Source: Raphanus sativus (lineage: Eukaryota > Streptophyta > Magnoliopsida > Brassicales > Brassicaceae). From it: a stretch of 64,000 nucleotides of DNA. Numbering within the stretch: the first letter of the stretch is position 1; each line of letters opens with the position of its first letter. The notes under the pieces are model-generated. The model saw only the letters and a program-made list of their open reading frames with translations, was not told the origin of the DNA and did not search any database. The DNA lies in the NCBI RefSeq assembly GCF_000801105.2, contig NC_079516.1, positions 49,583,265 to 49,647,264 of the forward strand, written 5' to 3'. This document shows positions 35,950-48,482 of this stretch, piece by piece. Position numbers and translations under genes: made by a program.

Positions 35950-36196
35950 TTCCTTCCGTTTCTAAAAAATCCTGATTCTATGATTTTTACACATATTAAG
36001 AAAACACATTAAATTTGCATAGTTTTTGTGATTATTTTTCCGTAATTTTAAGTCAGTAAAAAACTAATAAGTGCAATTAAGGTTTTTGAAATTTATAATT
36101 ATTTAATAAACATGCATTGAAAATACAAAAAAAATATATTTTGTAGAAACAATTTTTTTTTTCTAGAATATGAATCTTTTAGAAACAGAGAGAGTC
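35950..36196. mobile_element. Stowaway-like MITE (degenerate)
   Basis: Left end ttccttccgtttctaaaaaa and right end agaaacagagagagtc are imperfect inverted repeats of the cctccgtttc class. Non-coding, about 250 bp. The TA duplication is unclear. Confidence 0.6.
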
Positions 36197-36593
36197 AAAA
36201 CATTAAAATAAGTATTACTGTAATAATCCGTGGGTAATAATAACAAATAAAATAGCACTGCAATATAGTTGATTCTGAATCTGTAAAGGTCTTCTATTTT
36301 AGTGAGCGCACACAATTAATTGCCATTTCTAGCGACCAATAAAAAGAGCTAATAACATGTGATAGCCACTACTTCTCATCATCGACCACCACCATCACAT
36401 GGTCCACATCTCTAGTTTACAAAGTATATTCATTCGAACAAGTACAAATATAAAAGACAAATATGTAATACAATGCATGCGTGTCTTTAAACATGAACAT
36501 TACTTTTATTTTTATAATAATGTTGAGTATAATTCGATGTACCGAGTTTTGATTCTGAAGATGGAGACCGTATTTGAATAACCGAATGTCTAT

Positions 36594-38194
36594 GGCTCTG
36601 TTCGTTTTGTGAACTGGATGACAATTCTAGACGTGGCATCTGCACGCAGTAATTGGATGCAGCAATCAGATGTTGTTCGTTCGCGATTCTGAAAATTTTG
36701 GATCATGCGTCTGGAAACTGTATCTAGATGCAGTTATGTTCGTTTTGTATTCTGTAATTTTGTATCTAGATGAATTTTATGTCAAATGACCAAAAACTCC
36801 TTATCTTTTCTTTTGGTCTAAACATATATAACTATATCTAAAAGTGAAACTAACTTGTAAAAAATATGTTTAACTATAAATAAAATAGAGATAAATAAAA
36901 ATGAACATTAAATTCAATTTTTTATTTTTTATAAAAAATGAAATTAAATTTTCATGTTTTAACTTTTCATAGAGATAAATATGTTTTGATGAAATTAAAT
37001 GAATATTGATATAGGTTTACCCATGGGTACCTAAATTACTATTTTATTTGTTCTAAAAAGATCATGTAAAATATTAATATTAATATCATTACTTTTTTTA
37101 GCAGAAAAACCTATTTACGGTCGGAAAAAATTGTTTTTAATTTTGGCGGAAAACTAGGTTTCCGATTTTGACTAGGAAAAATTGATTTTCAGGTTTTGGC
37201 CGGAAAAACTCGATTTTCGAGTTTGGCCGGAAAACTCGGTTTTCTAGTTTTGGCAAACTCGGTTTTCCAGTTTTGGCGGAAAAACTCAGTTTTCGGGTTT
37301 TGGCGGGAAAACTCGGTTTTCAGGTTGGAAAACCCGGTTTTTCGATTTTGGTGGGAAAACTCGGGTTTCCGGTTTTGGCGGAAAAACTCGTTTTTTGTTT
37401 TGGCGGGAAAACTCGGTTTTCGGATTTTGGCGGGAAAACTCGGTTTTCGGGTTTTGGCCGGAAAACTCGATTTTTGGGTTTTGGCCAGAAAACTCGGTTT
37501 TTGGGTTTTGGCCGGAAAAATCGGTTTTCGGGTTTTGGCCGGAAAACTCGATTTTCGGGTTTTGACCGGAAAACTCAGTTTTCCGGTTTTGGCCGAAAAA
37601 CTCGGTTTTCGGGTTTTGGCGGAAAATTCGGTTTTCGGGTTTTGGCGGAAAATTCGGTTTTCGGATTTGGGAGGAAAAATTCGATTTTTGGGTTTTGGCG
37701 GGAAAACTCAGTTTTCCGGTTTTAGCCGAAAAACTTTATTTCTGGTTTTGGCGGAAAACTCAGTTTTCAGGTTTTGGTCGGAAAACTCAGTTTTTGTGTT
37801 TTGGCGGAAAATTCGGTTTTCGGGTTTTGGTGGAAAAACTCGGTTTTCCGGTTTTGGGGGAAAAATTTGGTTTCCGGTTTTGGGGAAAAAATTCGATTTT
37901 CCGGTTTTTGGGGGAAAAATCTGATTTCCGGTTTTGGGGGAAAAATTTGGTTTCATGTAAAACTCTGTAATTCTTGGGATAAATTAAGGGTATTATCGAC
38001 TTTTAATAGTTTTGGATGAGTTTGTTGTTTCTAGAAACACTTAAAAATCTCATCCAGAAATCCTGAAAAATCTGTATGAGTTATGAAAAATATCTAGATG
38101 CTGTGTCCAACTTAAACTCTTATTTTACATCAAACGAACATCGGTCCGCGTCTACGTCTGGATGCTGCGTCCAGATCACGAAACGAACAGGGCC
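36594..38194. mobile_element. Non-autonomous TIR element, PIF/Harbinger-like, carrying a minisatellite
   Basis: Left end ggctctgttcgttttgtg and the complement of the right end, ggccctgttcgtttcgtg, are inverted repeats that continue imperfectly for about 40 bp. The 3-bp direct repeat tat flanks both sides (36591-36593 and 38195-38197). The 3-bp duplication and GG-starting TIR suggest the PIF/Harbinger group, though tat is not the classic TWA, so the superfamily is tentative. Subterminal regions repeat the motif tctagatgcag / ctggatgctgcgtcc. No transposase is encoded. The centre is taken up by the minisatellite at 37110-37950. Confidence 0.65.
37110..37950. repeat. 27-bp minisatellite, roughly 30 degenerate copies
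   Basis: The dominant unit is 27 bp (cggttttcgggttttggccg followed by gaaaact), with 25- to 29-bp variants. Each junction forms a small palindrome, ggaaaac-tcg-gttttcc. Because the main unit is a multiple of three and lacks stop codons in several frames, long Phe/Lys/Gly-rich frames appear on both strands (for example 37196-37924 plus, 37708-37956 minus). They are by-products of the repeat, not genes. Confidence 0.93.
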
Positions 38195-39144
38195 TATATG
38201 TTGCACGGGATCCATAGGTTCAGCATATATGTACGTAGATGTGGATCCATGCAGTAACCTAAGCATTGGATTTCGCTTGACTTGGACACTCCATCCTAGG
38301 TTTAAAACTAACAAATTAGTGAGGATATACAACTCCAAGATTATTTTATCGCGTATTAGATTCATAAGGCTTATATATATAGTATTTACAATTGTTCATA
38401 GCCAAACACGGATTCATCGTCCAAGCAATATATATGAGATATCATTGATTTCTCAGCACCCTGTGCATAATGCATTATTTGGGAAGAGCATATTCTCCAC
38501 TCGCTAATCCATCATATGCTCGGTATTGCTCAACTCTATTGGTTATTAATGAGGCGGCAGTATAGCGTATGACCACCAAAATTGCAAATTTTAAACTAGT
38601 AAAAGATATATGATGCATGATTATGATATCACATTAGCGTGCATATATACCAACACGTATTAGTATGAATATGTCGTATCAAATAGTATGCGATATATTC
38701 CTTATAGTTGAGCAATCATTGATTAAACAATTATTTAATTGGTTGCACAAAAAGATAAAAAATATGTTTTGATTGTATTCTTCTGTAATTTGGGCCGGTG
38801 GTGGTGCTTTCCTACATCTTAGGACACTAGTAAGGACTGGAACTAATCCCAACGAACCCGATGGTCCAAATTCGATTAATTGCCTGCATTGGAGATCGTA
38901 AAAGCATTAACTATTGTTCTAAGTGGGATGTTGAGTCATCAAAAGAGTTAAATATGAGATCAATGTCATTTTCTTATGTTAACTCCTTATAAAATGATCA
39001 ATAACAAAATAGTTGTATTTATGTTAATAATAAAAGAGTTTAAATCACATTCTGCTACGGCGCAGCATTGCATGTGATTCTCGTGAATGAGCAAACAGCA
39101 GTTGATAATTCACGTCATTGCTTAATTATGTATGATTAAGCAAA
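38195..39144. other. Intergenic spacer between two mobile elements
   Basis: AT-rich, about 950 bp, between the Harbinger-like element and the Helitron. A frame at 38076-38507 runs out of the element's right end and has no recognisable domain. Nothing else is seen. Confidence 0.45.
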
Positions 39145-39730
39145 TCCCCTATATATTAAAGGAGAAGCATTTTTAAGGCTTTCCTTAAACGATTTTGCAT
39201 TTTTTAGATTTTCCTTAAACGATTTTGGTGAGAATGCATGAGAAGGCTCGGATCCACGTGTCACTCTGTGAGGGAGTTTAAGAAAAACGGAACATTTAAT
39301 TCTTTGCTTTGTTTCCTTATTTGGATCCATAAGAAGAAACGTAACCCTTTTTTTTTTTCATTCATGCGAAACATTGTCAATGGATCCTGAGCAGCACATT
39401 GCCAATGGATCCGAGTCATTCTTGCTGTCTTCTGCCAATGTTTTCATGCGAAACACTTTGAGGATTCTTGTGTGTCATTGCCAATGGTTGAGTTTGTGTT
39501 TCATTGCCAATGGTTTCATGCGAAACACTTTGAGGATCCTTCAATCTCGACGATTCAAGGATCCGAGTCTTTCTTGCCGTCTTCTGTCGCGTCTTCTTGA
39601 GTTCGAGATCGATGAGGCAGCCCTTAGCGTAGACGAGGATGACAAAAGTTAGGGAGAACATACAACTGGCTTGAACTTCAGTTGTGAAGGCGAAATCGTA
39701 TGAGTTTGCCGTTTGTAAACAGGGAGAGCT

Positions 39731-39979
39731 AAGGGACGAGCAAACAAGGAGAGCTATGAGAGAGCTAAGGGACGAGCAAACATCAGTCCCGAGTATATTA
39801 TATAAGTTGCGTTAAAGGACGAGCAAACAAGGAGAGCTATGGGAGAGCTAAGGGACGAGCAAACATCAGTCCCGAGTATATTATATAAGTTGCGTTAAGG
39901 GACGAGCAAACAAGGAGAGCTATGGGAGAGCTAAGGGACGAGCAAACATCAGTCCCGGGTATATTATATAAGTTGCGTT
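39731..39979. repeat. Three tandem copies of an 83-bp unit
   Basis: Copies begin at 39731, 39814 and 39897 and differ at only a few bases. Each starts aagggacgagcaaacaagga and contains a second copy of gggacgagcaaaca in its middle, so the unit is itself an internal near-duplication. Located inside the Helitron. Confidence 0.95.
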
Positions 39980-40548
39980 AAGGGTCGACGTATCTTAAAC
40001 TCCATAAAAAAAAATAAAACCCTTAGACATTTGATAATGCCGACGATGGTCTCATAATTTGACAAGGTGATTGCTCTGAAACCTGGTAAAACGATCTTGA
40101 AAATAAGATATTACTCGGGTTTCAGTTTTCATTATATCTTACAAGACTATACTCGGGTTCGTTTGCTGCGTTGGTGATAAGCCATACGCGATTCAAAGGA
40201 AGTCTTGCATTGTGATCAAACATTTGCTGCTATGGTATAACAATAGTTTTGCGTTGTGCATGTAAAGTTGCTTGCGTTCAAAGGAAGGCTTGCGTTATGC
40301 ATGTAACGTTGTATGCATCGAATTGAATCAGTAAAAAAAATATAAATTTTGTTCTTGCTTACCATATTTACCTACTAAATATTTTTCTTGCTTACCAAGT
40401 CTCAAATATGTAAAAAAAAGTTAAATATCTAAACTTCGACCTTATAAGATATCTATTTAACATAATCTAATTTTGCATTTACTTTCGTATTTCCTTTCTT
40501 ATTAGCAATAATATTGCAACTATATAAACTAAAACACTATAATTACTT

Positions 40549-40572
40549 TATTAAAAACAGAGAGAGATGAAG

Positions 40573-40654
<82 letters not shown>

Positions 40655-41654
40655 GTTTACGTTATACCCAAAAGTTTACAGTTTAGTGTTTAGGATTTAC
40701 CCAAAGGTTTAGGGTATATCCAAGAATTTAGGGTTTAGTGTTTGGATTTTTACCCAAGGGTTTAAGCTTTGTCCAAAGGTTTAGGGTATAGTGTTTAGTG
40801 TTTATGATTTAATTTTTTCTGACGGTTTTAAAATTGTTAAAAAAATTTCATCTTTTGGCAGCTATTAATATTTTTCATTTATTTTAAAAACTTCACAAAT
40901 TATTATTATTTTATTTATTATATTTAAAAAAACTGTACATTAATTGGCAAACTATGATTAGTTGGTAAATCACCTAAGAAAATTCATGATAAAATATTAA
41001 ACTAGATCCTATATAAATCAAAATTGTGGTAGCTAAAAGATAATCAATGAATTAAAAGAATGTTTACATTTTTATTTTTTCTCAAAAAAAAAGGTTTACG
41101 ATGAAGGGGATACCGAGAGAGAGAGAGAAAGAGAGAGAGAGAAAGAGAGAGAGAGAGAAAGAGAAAGAGAGGGAGAGAGAGAGATTTAGTGTTTAGGGTA
41201 TACCCAAGAGTTTACAGTTTAGTGTTTAGGATTGACCCAAGGGTTTAGGGTATATCCAAGAATTTAGGGTTTAGTGTTTGGATTTTTACCCAAGGGTTTA
41301 AGTTTTGTCCAAGGGTTTAGGGTATAGTGTTTAATGTTTATGATTTACTCTTTTGTGACGATTTTAAAATTGTTAAAAAAAATTCATCTTTTGGCAGCTA
41401 CTAATATTTTTCATTTATTTTAAAACTTAACACAAATTATTATTATTTTATTTATTATATTTTATAAAACTGTACATTAATTGGCAAACTATGATTAGTT
41501 GGTAATTCACCCAAGAAAAATTCATGATAAAATATTAAAGTAGGAAACATTCCCATATAAAACAAAATTGTGGTAGTTAAAAGATAATCGATGAATTAAA
41601 AGAATGTTTACATTTTTATATTTCTAAAAAAAAAAAGGTTTACGATGAGGGGAT

Positions 41655-41711
<57 letters not shown>

Positions 41712-42185
41712 GTTTACGTTATACCCAAAAATTTACAGTTTAGTGTTTAGGATTTACCCAAGGGTTTAGGGTATATCCAAGAATTTAGGGTTTAGTGTTT
41801 GGATTTTTACCCAAGGGTTTAAGCTTTGTCCAAAGGTTTAGGGTATAGTGTTTAGTGTTTATGATTTAATTTTTTCTGGCGGTTTTAAAATTGTTAAAAA
41901 AATTTCATCTTTTGGCAGATACTAATATTTTTCATTTATTTTAAAACTTCACAAATTAGTATTATTTATTTATTATATTTAAAAAAAACTGTACATTAAT
42001 TGGCAAACTATGATTAGTTGGTAAATCACCTAAGAAAAATTCATGATAAAATATTAAACTAGATCCTATATAAATCAAAATTGTGGTAGCTAAAAGATAA
42101 TCAATGAATTAAAAGAATGTTTACATTTTTATTTTTCTCAAAAAAAAAGGTTTACGATGAAGGGGATACCGAGAGAGAGAGAGAA

Positions 42186-42252
<67 letters not shown>

Positions 42253-42716
42253 GTGTTTAGGGTATACCCAAGAGTTTACAGTTTAGTGTTTAGGATTTAC
42301 CCAAGGGTTTAGGGTATATCCAAGAATTTAGGGTTTAGTGTTTGGATTTTTACCTAAGGGTTTAAGTTTTGTCCAAGGGTTTAGGGTATAGTGTTTAATG
42401 TTTATGATTTACTCTTTTGTGACGATTTTAAAATTGTTAAAAAAAATTCATCTTTTGGCAGCTACTAATATTTTTCATTTATTTTAAAACTTAACACAAA
42501 TTATTATTATTTTATTTATTATATTTATAAAACTGTACATTAATTGGCAAACTATGATTAGTTGGTAATTCACCCAAGAAAAATTCATGATAAAATATTA
42601 AAGTAGGAAACATTCCCATATAAAACAAAATTGTGGTAGTTAAAAGATAATCAATGAATTAAAAGAATGTTTACATTTTTATATTTCTAAAAAAAAAAGG
42701 TTTACGATGAGGGGAT

Positions 42717-42755
<39 letters not shown>
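40549..42755. repeat. Satellite of about 540-bp units in alternating A/B types, each with a GA tract
   Basis: GA tracts lie at 40575-40648, 41115-41184, 41658-41705, 42171-42248 and 42720-42755. The first four are followed by the same roughly 480-bp sequence (gtttagggtttagtgtttgg, then ttggcagctactaat, then attggcaaactatgattag). Units 1 and 3 share variants (ttggtgtttacgttataccc; actagatcctatataaatc); units 2 and 4 share others (ttagtgtttagggtataccc; gtaggaaacattcccatat). The array is therefore a duplicated A-B dimer of about 1.08 kb, followed by a truncated fifth unit. It lies inside the Helitron and is non-coding. Confidence 0.9.
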
Positions 42756-42759
<4 letters not shown>

Positions 42760-43387
42760 TACGATCCACTTATGCACTTATAATAATAACATAACATGTA
42801 GTATATGAATTAGACATAATGATACATAGAGATTGAGAAAGAATTACAATCTACTTATATTTATACTAATAGCTAGACGGGTAATATATGAATCATATGA
42901 ATGCCCGCACGCATGATATGATCGTAATTACTTTTTTATCCTTTTCAAAAAACTAAAATGTTTATGATGAGAGAGAGAGAGACTTATATGTGAATAAACC
43001 TAAATGAGTAAGATACAAAGATACAACGAGAGTGAAATATAATTATGATCCACTTATGCACTAATAATAATAGCTATACATGCAATATATAAATCATATC
43101 GATGCCCGCACATGCATGATTTATTATTTCATATTTCAAAGTATATGATAATAATTTAAACCTCAAAGTATATTGAATTAAGTAATGTCTAAAATGCTTA
43201 TAGTTTTGAACCACAAAAACTGAATGGAGAACAAATTTAGTTTTAGTAATACATAAAACATATGAATTGTATTTGAATAATACATATTTATATTAATAAT
43301 ACATAAAACATCTGAAGACCAAATTTAGTTTTAATAATACATAAAACATTTGATTAGATATTAATAATATTTATACATAAAACATAA

Positions 43388-43427
43388 GAATCGTATTAAT
43401 GCCCGTGTGCGGGCATTAATACGATTC
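43388..43427. repeat. 18-bp perfect palindrome arms with 4-bp loop
   Basis: The arms gaatcgtattaatgcccg (43388-43405) and its complement (43410-43427) flank tgtg. The match continues outward with one mismatch (cataa / atatg). Related gaatgcccgcacgcatgat and gatgcccgcacatgcatgat motifs occur at about 42898 and 43101 within the same Helitron. Confidence 0.9.
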
Positions 43428-43498
43428 ATATGTTTAAAATAAAAATATGTTAAAATCTTAATCTTATTTTTTAAAACACTCATCAATACTGATAAAAT

Positions 43499-43660
<162 letters not shown>

Positions 43661-46001
43661 AGAGAGATAAACAAATTGAGTTCGAGAGTAAGATAAACAC
43701 ACAAAACCCAAATTCCAAACTATATATATATACTTTCTAATATTTTCGAAAAATTGCTGATCTAACCATCTCATTCCGCGCAAGGCGCGGGTTACTACCT
43801 AGTGTTAAGTTAAATCTCATTAAATCTCCTATAGCTATTTTGCCAAAGCAATAGTAGAATCAATAACAATTTTTTTTTCGGATAATCGTGCATGATATAT
43901 AGTAAACTCTAGTATGATGTGAATGTATTAATTTTTTTCATTTTTAACTAATTCATTTTTAATTATCGTTCTAGGCATATGCACAAAAATAAATAAAATA
44001 TATGATTTTGTATATTAAAAAAATAAAAGTACAATTACCTATATACATATTCATATTTCAACCATAAAAAAATAAACCGAAAAGTTCTGTTAATAAATTT
44101 TGCATTAAAATTCTAAATGACAATTTTTTAAATCGAAATTTTTTACTCTACAACAAAAATTAAATTGCAACCGAGGAAGTAACAATTTCGAAAAATAGAA
44201 AATGTAGTAAAAATATATCAAATCTTTAAGAATTTGTAAATGATATATATATATATATGGTACATAGTATACAACTATACACTGTGTAAATTTGTGATAT
44301 ATCTAGTGTGTATGTGTGTATATAGTATGTATGGTGTGTTAAATGTTTTTCATTACGAAAACATGACAATGGTTTTCAGATGGAAACTTCTAAGAATATT
44401 CCGGATTAAAAATTCTATATCGTAATTAATTATAACGAGAGCGATATATGATAATCACGATCCACTCAGATCAACAGGGGTATAATTATATATAAGAAGA
44501 ATGGGTCACTTGCCTGCCAAAGCTGGCCATATGAGAGCACTTTCTATGAGAGTAGCGGTACCAACTTCCCTTCTTCATACAATATTACGATCAAATCACT
44601 GAGAGCAACATTCATAATTTGGTTTTGTTTAGATAAACTGGAAATTATGAAGCGACAAGTTTGTGATGAGCTTTAAAACAGCGAAAATCAAACTAAATAC
44701 GAGATTGTATTTTTCTTCAAAAAAAAAAAAGAACTAAGCGATGGAACAATTAAGTATTATTTTATTCGTATCATTTTAATTGATGTTTAAAAAAAAGTTT
44801 TATTGCAAAATAATTGATATTCTCATAATTCTATATAGAATTTAATACCATTTAAAATGTTGTGACCAATTACAATATAGTATTTAATTTTTATTGGTTG
44901 AACAATATTCATTTATTGATATTTTATGTAACTAAAATAAATTGTATAAAAATTTGTACTTTTTTAATCTACGAAAAAAACTTTAAAACCCACTTGTATT
45001 AGTACAGAAAGAGTATTAACTTATTATGAAAGAGAACATATGAGAGTATTACGAGTGTGCATATCTTTTGAATGAATAATTAGTTTATCAATCATTTGCA
45101 ACAATTGTTTTTCCTAGCAAGAACTACTATATTATTTTTTCATGTATTTATTTGGTTAAACTCCAAATAAATTATTGATCAACAAAAATACTTATTAACA
45201 AAAATGAAAAGCTCATCAAAGAATAAATGAAATTTATAGAAAATTTGAAAAATTAGCCATAACCATTTTTGAAAATATATGCAAGTCGAGGTGATTTCTG
45301 ATGCCGCTATCTAGTAATGAACTCTCCCAGCTCACCCATTGAGGTCTATATAGTCAAAGTCTTATTTTTTTCTATTTGTTAGATATTGAGTTCTATGTTC
45401 ACATCATAAACATTAGCATAGTAACATTCCAAATCAATTTTTCTTCTACAATATACTCCTTCCGTTTCAAATTAGTTCTTGTTCTGGATTTTCTCACATT
45501 TATTAATAAAACACATTAAATCTTGAAAAAAGACTAGTATAGTACCAAACCAAATTTTTATCACAAAATAGCATTACAAAGAGGAAAATGACAAAAAAGT
45601 TTTATTAAAGGGTAAATATGCATTTATAACTCTTGGGTTAAATAATCTAAGTCGATTTAGGGTTTAGAGCTAAGAGGTGGGTTTTAGAAATGTGTTCAAA
45701 TTTTTAAAAATAAATATTTAAATTTTCAAAAACAAATGTGCTATTTTGGTTATTTTATTATTTAAATGTTATTTTTATAACAAAAACTTAAAAAGTGCTA
45801 TTTGAGAGAATTGTCCTTAAATCTTAGTATTAAATATATAGTTTTATGATTAATATTTTTCTATAACTTTCAACCAATCAAAATTTAATAAATACTATTA
45901 ATTTTTTTTGAAAAATACAGTTTATCATTATCATCTATTAAAAATTGTATTGAAAATGTAAAAAAAAATACATTTTTTTGAAACATTTTTTTCTTCTAAA
46001 C

Positions 46002-46266
46002 TACTCCCTCCGTTTCTTAAAGAGTGTCGTTGTGACATTTTTCACACAGATTAAGAAAGTTGTTGAAATATATGTAAATTGTAATTAATTATACCTTTTT
46101 GACCAATAGTATTTTAGATAAATAAAATTATTTATAAAATCAATGCAGTTTGCAATTAATTTTCAGCTGAAAGTTAGTATAATTTACATTGGAATTGTAA
46201 AGTGATACTCTTTGTGTAACAAGAAAATGAGCTTAGAGTGACACTTATTATGAAACAGAGAGAGTA
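46002..46266. mobile_element. Stowaway-like MITE (about 265 bp)
   Basis: Left end ctccctccgtttcttaaaga and right end tattatgaaacagagagag are inverted repeats, with TA at 46002-46003 and 46265-46266. The inner motif agtgtcg / gtgacact is shared with the MITE at 21544. Confidence 0.8.
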
Positions 46267-48225
46267 TAGATTAATTCGAAACGGAGGTGCAATTTACTGA
46301 TTTGATATTTCCAAGATCATTATTACCATTGATTAATGTTTTTTTCATTCTCTCGTTTAGAAAATATAGATGGGCATGTGCATCTTTTTGGGAACTTAGC
46401 TTTTTGCAAGTGAGTTTCATTATTGGAAAACTTGATTGTACTCACTAATACGAATCTCTAATCATATTGTTACAACTCAAATAATAGGATAACAACACTT
46501 TAGTTCTTTAGCTTTTTCTGTTTTTTATTCGCCGTTTGTAGATTAACTAACCAACCCCACTTTTCATTGTTCCACTTTGGCTTTTTTTCCGTTTTTTAAT
46601 TAACATATATATCTTCCAATCATATTTAAGTATCGAGATTTCGTTGATGTAACAACATTAAACATATATATTTGGCAGTGTCTTAAGAAGATGCGTATAC
46701 TTGTAATTTAGAAGTCAGAGGGCAAGAATCGTTTTAATAACCAATTGAAATCGCTAAAACCATTTTGTATTATATATGTACAAGTATGGAACATAAAATA
46801 TAGATGAGAATTACCTCATGTCTATGAATCATTTCAGAATTGGATTGAACTTAATTTTAAAATTGATCTGGTTTTAGAACTGTATTTGTAAAACAAGTGT
46901 GTGTGTGTATACTTTCACTTGGTCTCACTTCTAATACGTATTCCATCGATCTGTAATTAATGAAAGCTTTAGTTTTACGAGTTCAAGATCTTCCTATCGC
47001 CTATAAAGAGAGTTAAAATCTTACATACTTATCAAAAAAAGTTTTAACAACCAAAAATACTTATCAAATATCGTTGATTTTCTGTTAACATTATATCTAG
47101 TCGTTTTTCTAACTGACATAATTCTAATTAGATGATTAATAATATAAAACTTATTAATGTCTCGTTAGAACTTATGGTGGAATATTTACATACGTGTATA
47201 TAAGCTCACAAACTTATATATACGTGTTTGTGTGTTTAACACGGATCTAAGATTGTGTTTGAAATTCAGGACTAGATGACACCTAAGTAAAAAACTTGAT
47301 CATCACTCGATATATTCTTTAAATTGTAAACTTGTGTAATCGCCAACTAAGCTTAGGACATCTCCAAGAAATAAAAATTAATACGAAGTAACAAATGTTC
47401 TAATTCAATTACATATCTCATTCCATTTTATTCAATTACATATCTCATTCCATTTTGAAGTTTGTTCTATAAATAAAATCATCTATTTTTTGTTTGTTCA
47501 TGACTCTATTATAAAGTGAAAAATAAAGTACTCCCTTTGTTTTTTAAAGAGTGTCATTTTAGTTTTTTTATTTTGTTTTAAAATAAGTGTCACTTTGTAT
47601 TTCTAATGCACATTTTATCATTAAATCTCTTTTTTACCTTTTTTAATAACCAATAGATATTTAGTTAAATTATTTTCATTTAATTAATTGTACAATAAAT
47701 AAGGGTAGATTAGTATATTTTCCAATTTTCTTAATCCGTATGAAATATGAAATATGTCTGAAACTGAAAGTAAAAAATGAAGTTTTATACTGGAGATGTT
47801 CTTATATACTAGTTGACCTTTTTCTTTTTTCCGAGTTGACCTTTTATGAACTTACTAGTTTAACCCTTTTCTTTAGATCCACCTTGATTTATTACTTAAA
47901 GTATTATGGCTAAAAGTATGACTTTATTGACAGATCACACATGTTACAAATAATTAGCTTTTCTTATTTTACGCTTACAATATTCAAAATATTCTTGTTA
48001 TAAATTTACAGCTTAAATATTTACACGGCGTTGTTATTGCTAGTCAGTTCTAAGTTACATACACTCTAGTAGAAATCTCGAACATAACCACGAAATAATT
48101 TCTAGAGTTATAAGTGCACAAGATCATGACCGATGCTTTTGGACTATCCGAAAATACAAAATATTTTTTATTTGCATTTCTAAAGTTGCAAGTCATAAAT
48201 TCACTAATCTATAATGAGAAGAAAA

Positions 48226-48482
48226 TATTCCATCCGTTTCTCAATAAGTATCACTTTAACATTTTTCACACATATTAATAAAATAACAGAAATATATATA
48301 AATTGTTATTAATTATATTTTTCTGACGAATAGTATTTAAGATAAATAAAATTATTTATAAAATTAATACAATTTACAATTAATTGTCAGCTATATAATA
48401 TAATTTACATTAGAATCGTAAAGTGATATTTTTATGTAACAAAAAAAATTATAATTACATTTATTATAAAACAAATGGAATA
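48226..48482. mobile_element. Stowaway-like MITE (about 257 bp)
   Basis: Left end ttccatccgtttctcaataa and right end ttataaaacaaatggaa are inverted repeats; TA flanks at 48226-48227 and 48481-48482. The interior is closely similar to the MITE at 46002-46266 (aataaaattatttataaaat and following bases), so the two are one family. Confidence 0.75.

Larger units (their letters stand above)
33789..36593. other. Intergenic AT-rich region with mobile-element remains
   Basis: Start of a 23-kb stretch without a supported gene. It holds a hAT-like element (34626-35601) and a Stowaway-like MITE (about 35950-36196), reported separately. The remaining DNA is AT-rich and shows no coding signal. Confidence 0.5.

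Noticed and set aside
37196..37924. Open frame of 242 codons, apparent novel repetitive protein
   Set aside because: It is produced by the 27-bp minisatellite; neighbouring frames and the other strand are open too, and it has no sensible start context.
39731..39979. CRISPR-like spaced repeat
   Set aside because: It is a simple 83-bp tandem repeat without unique spacers, in a plant Helitron.
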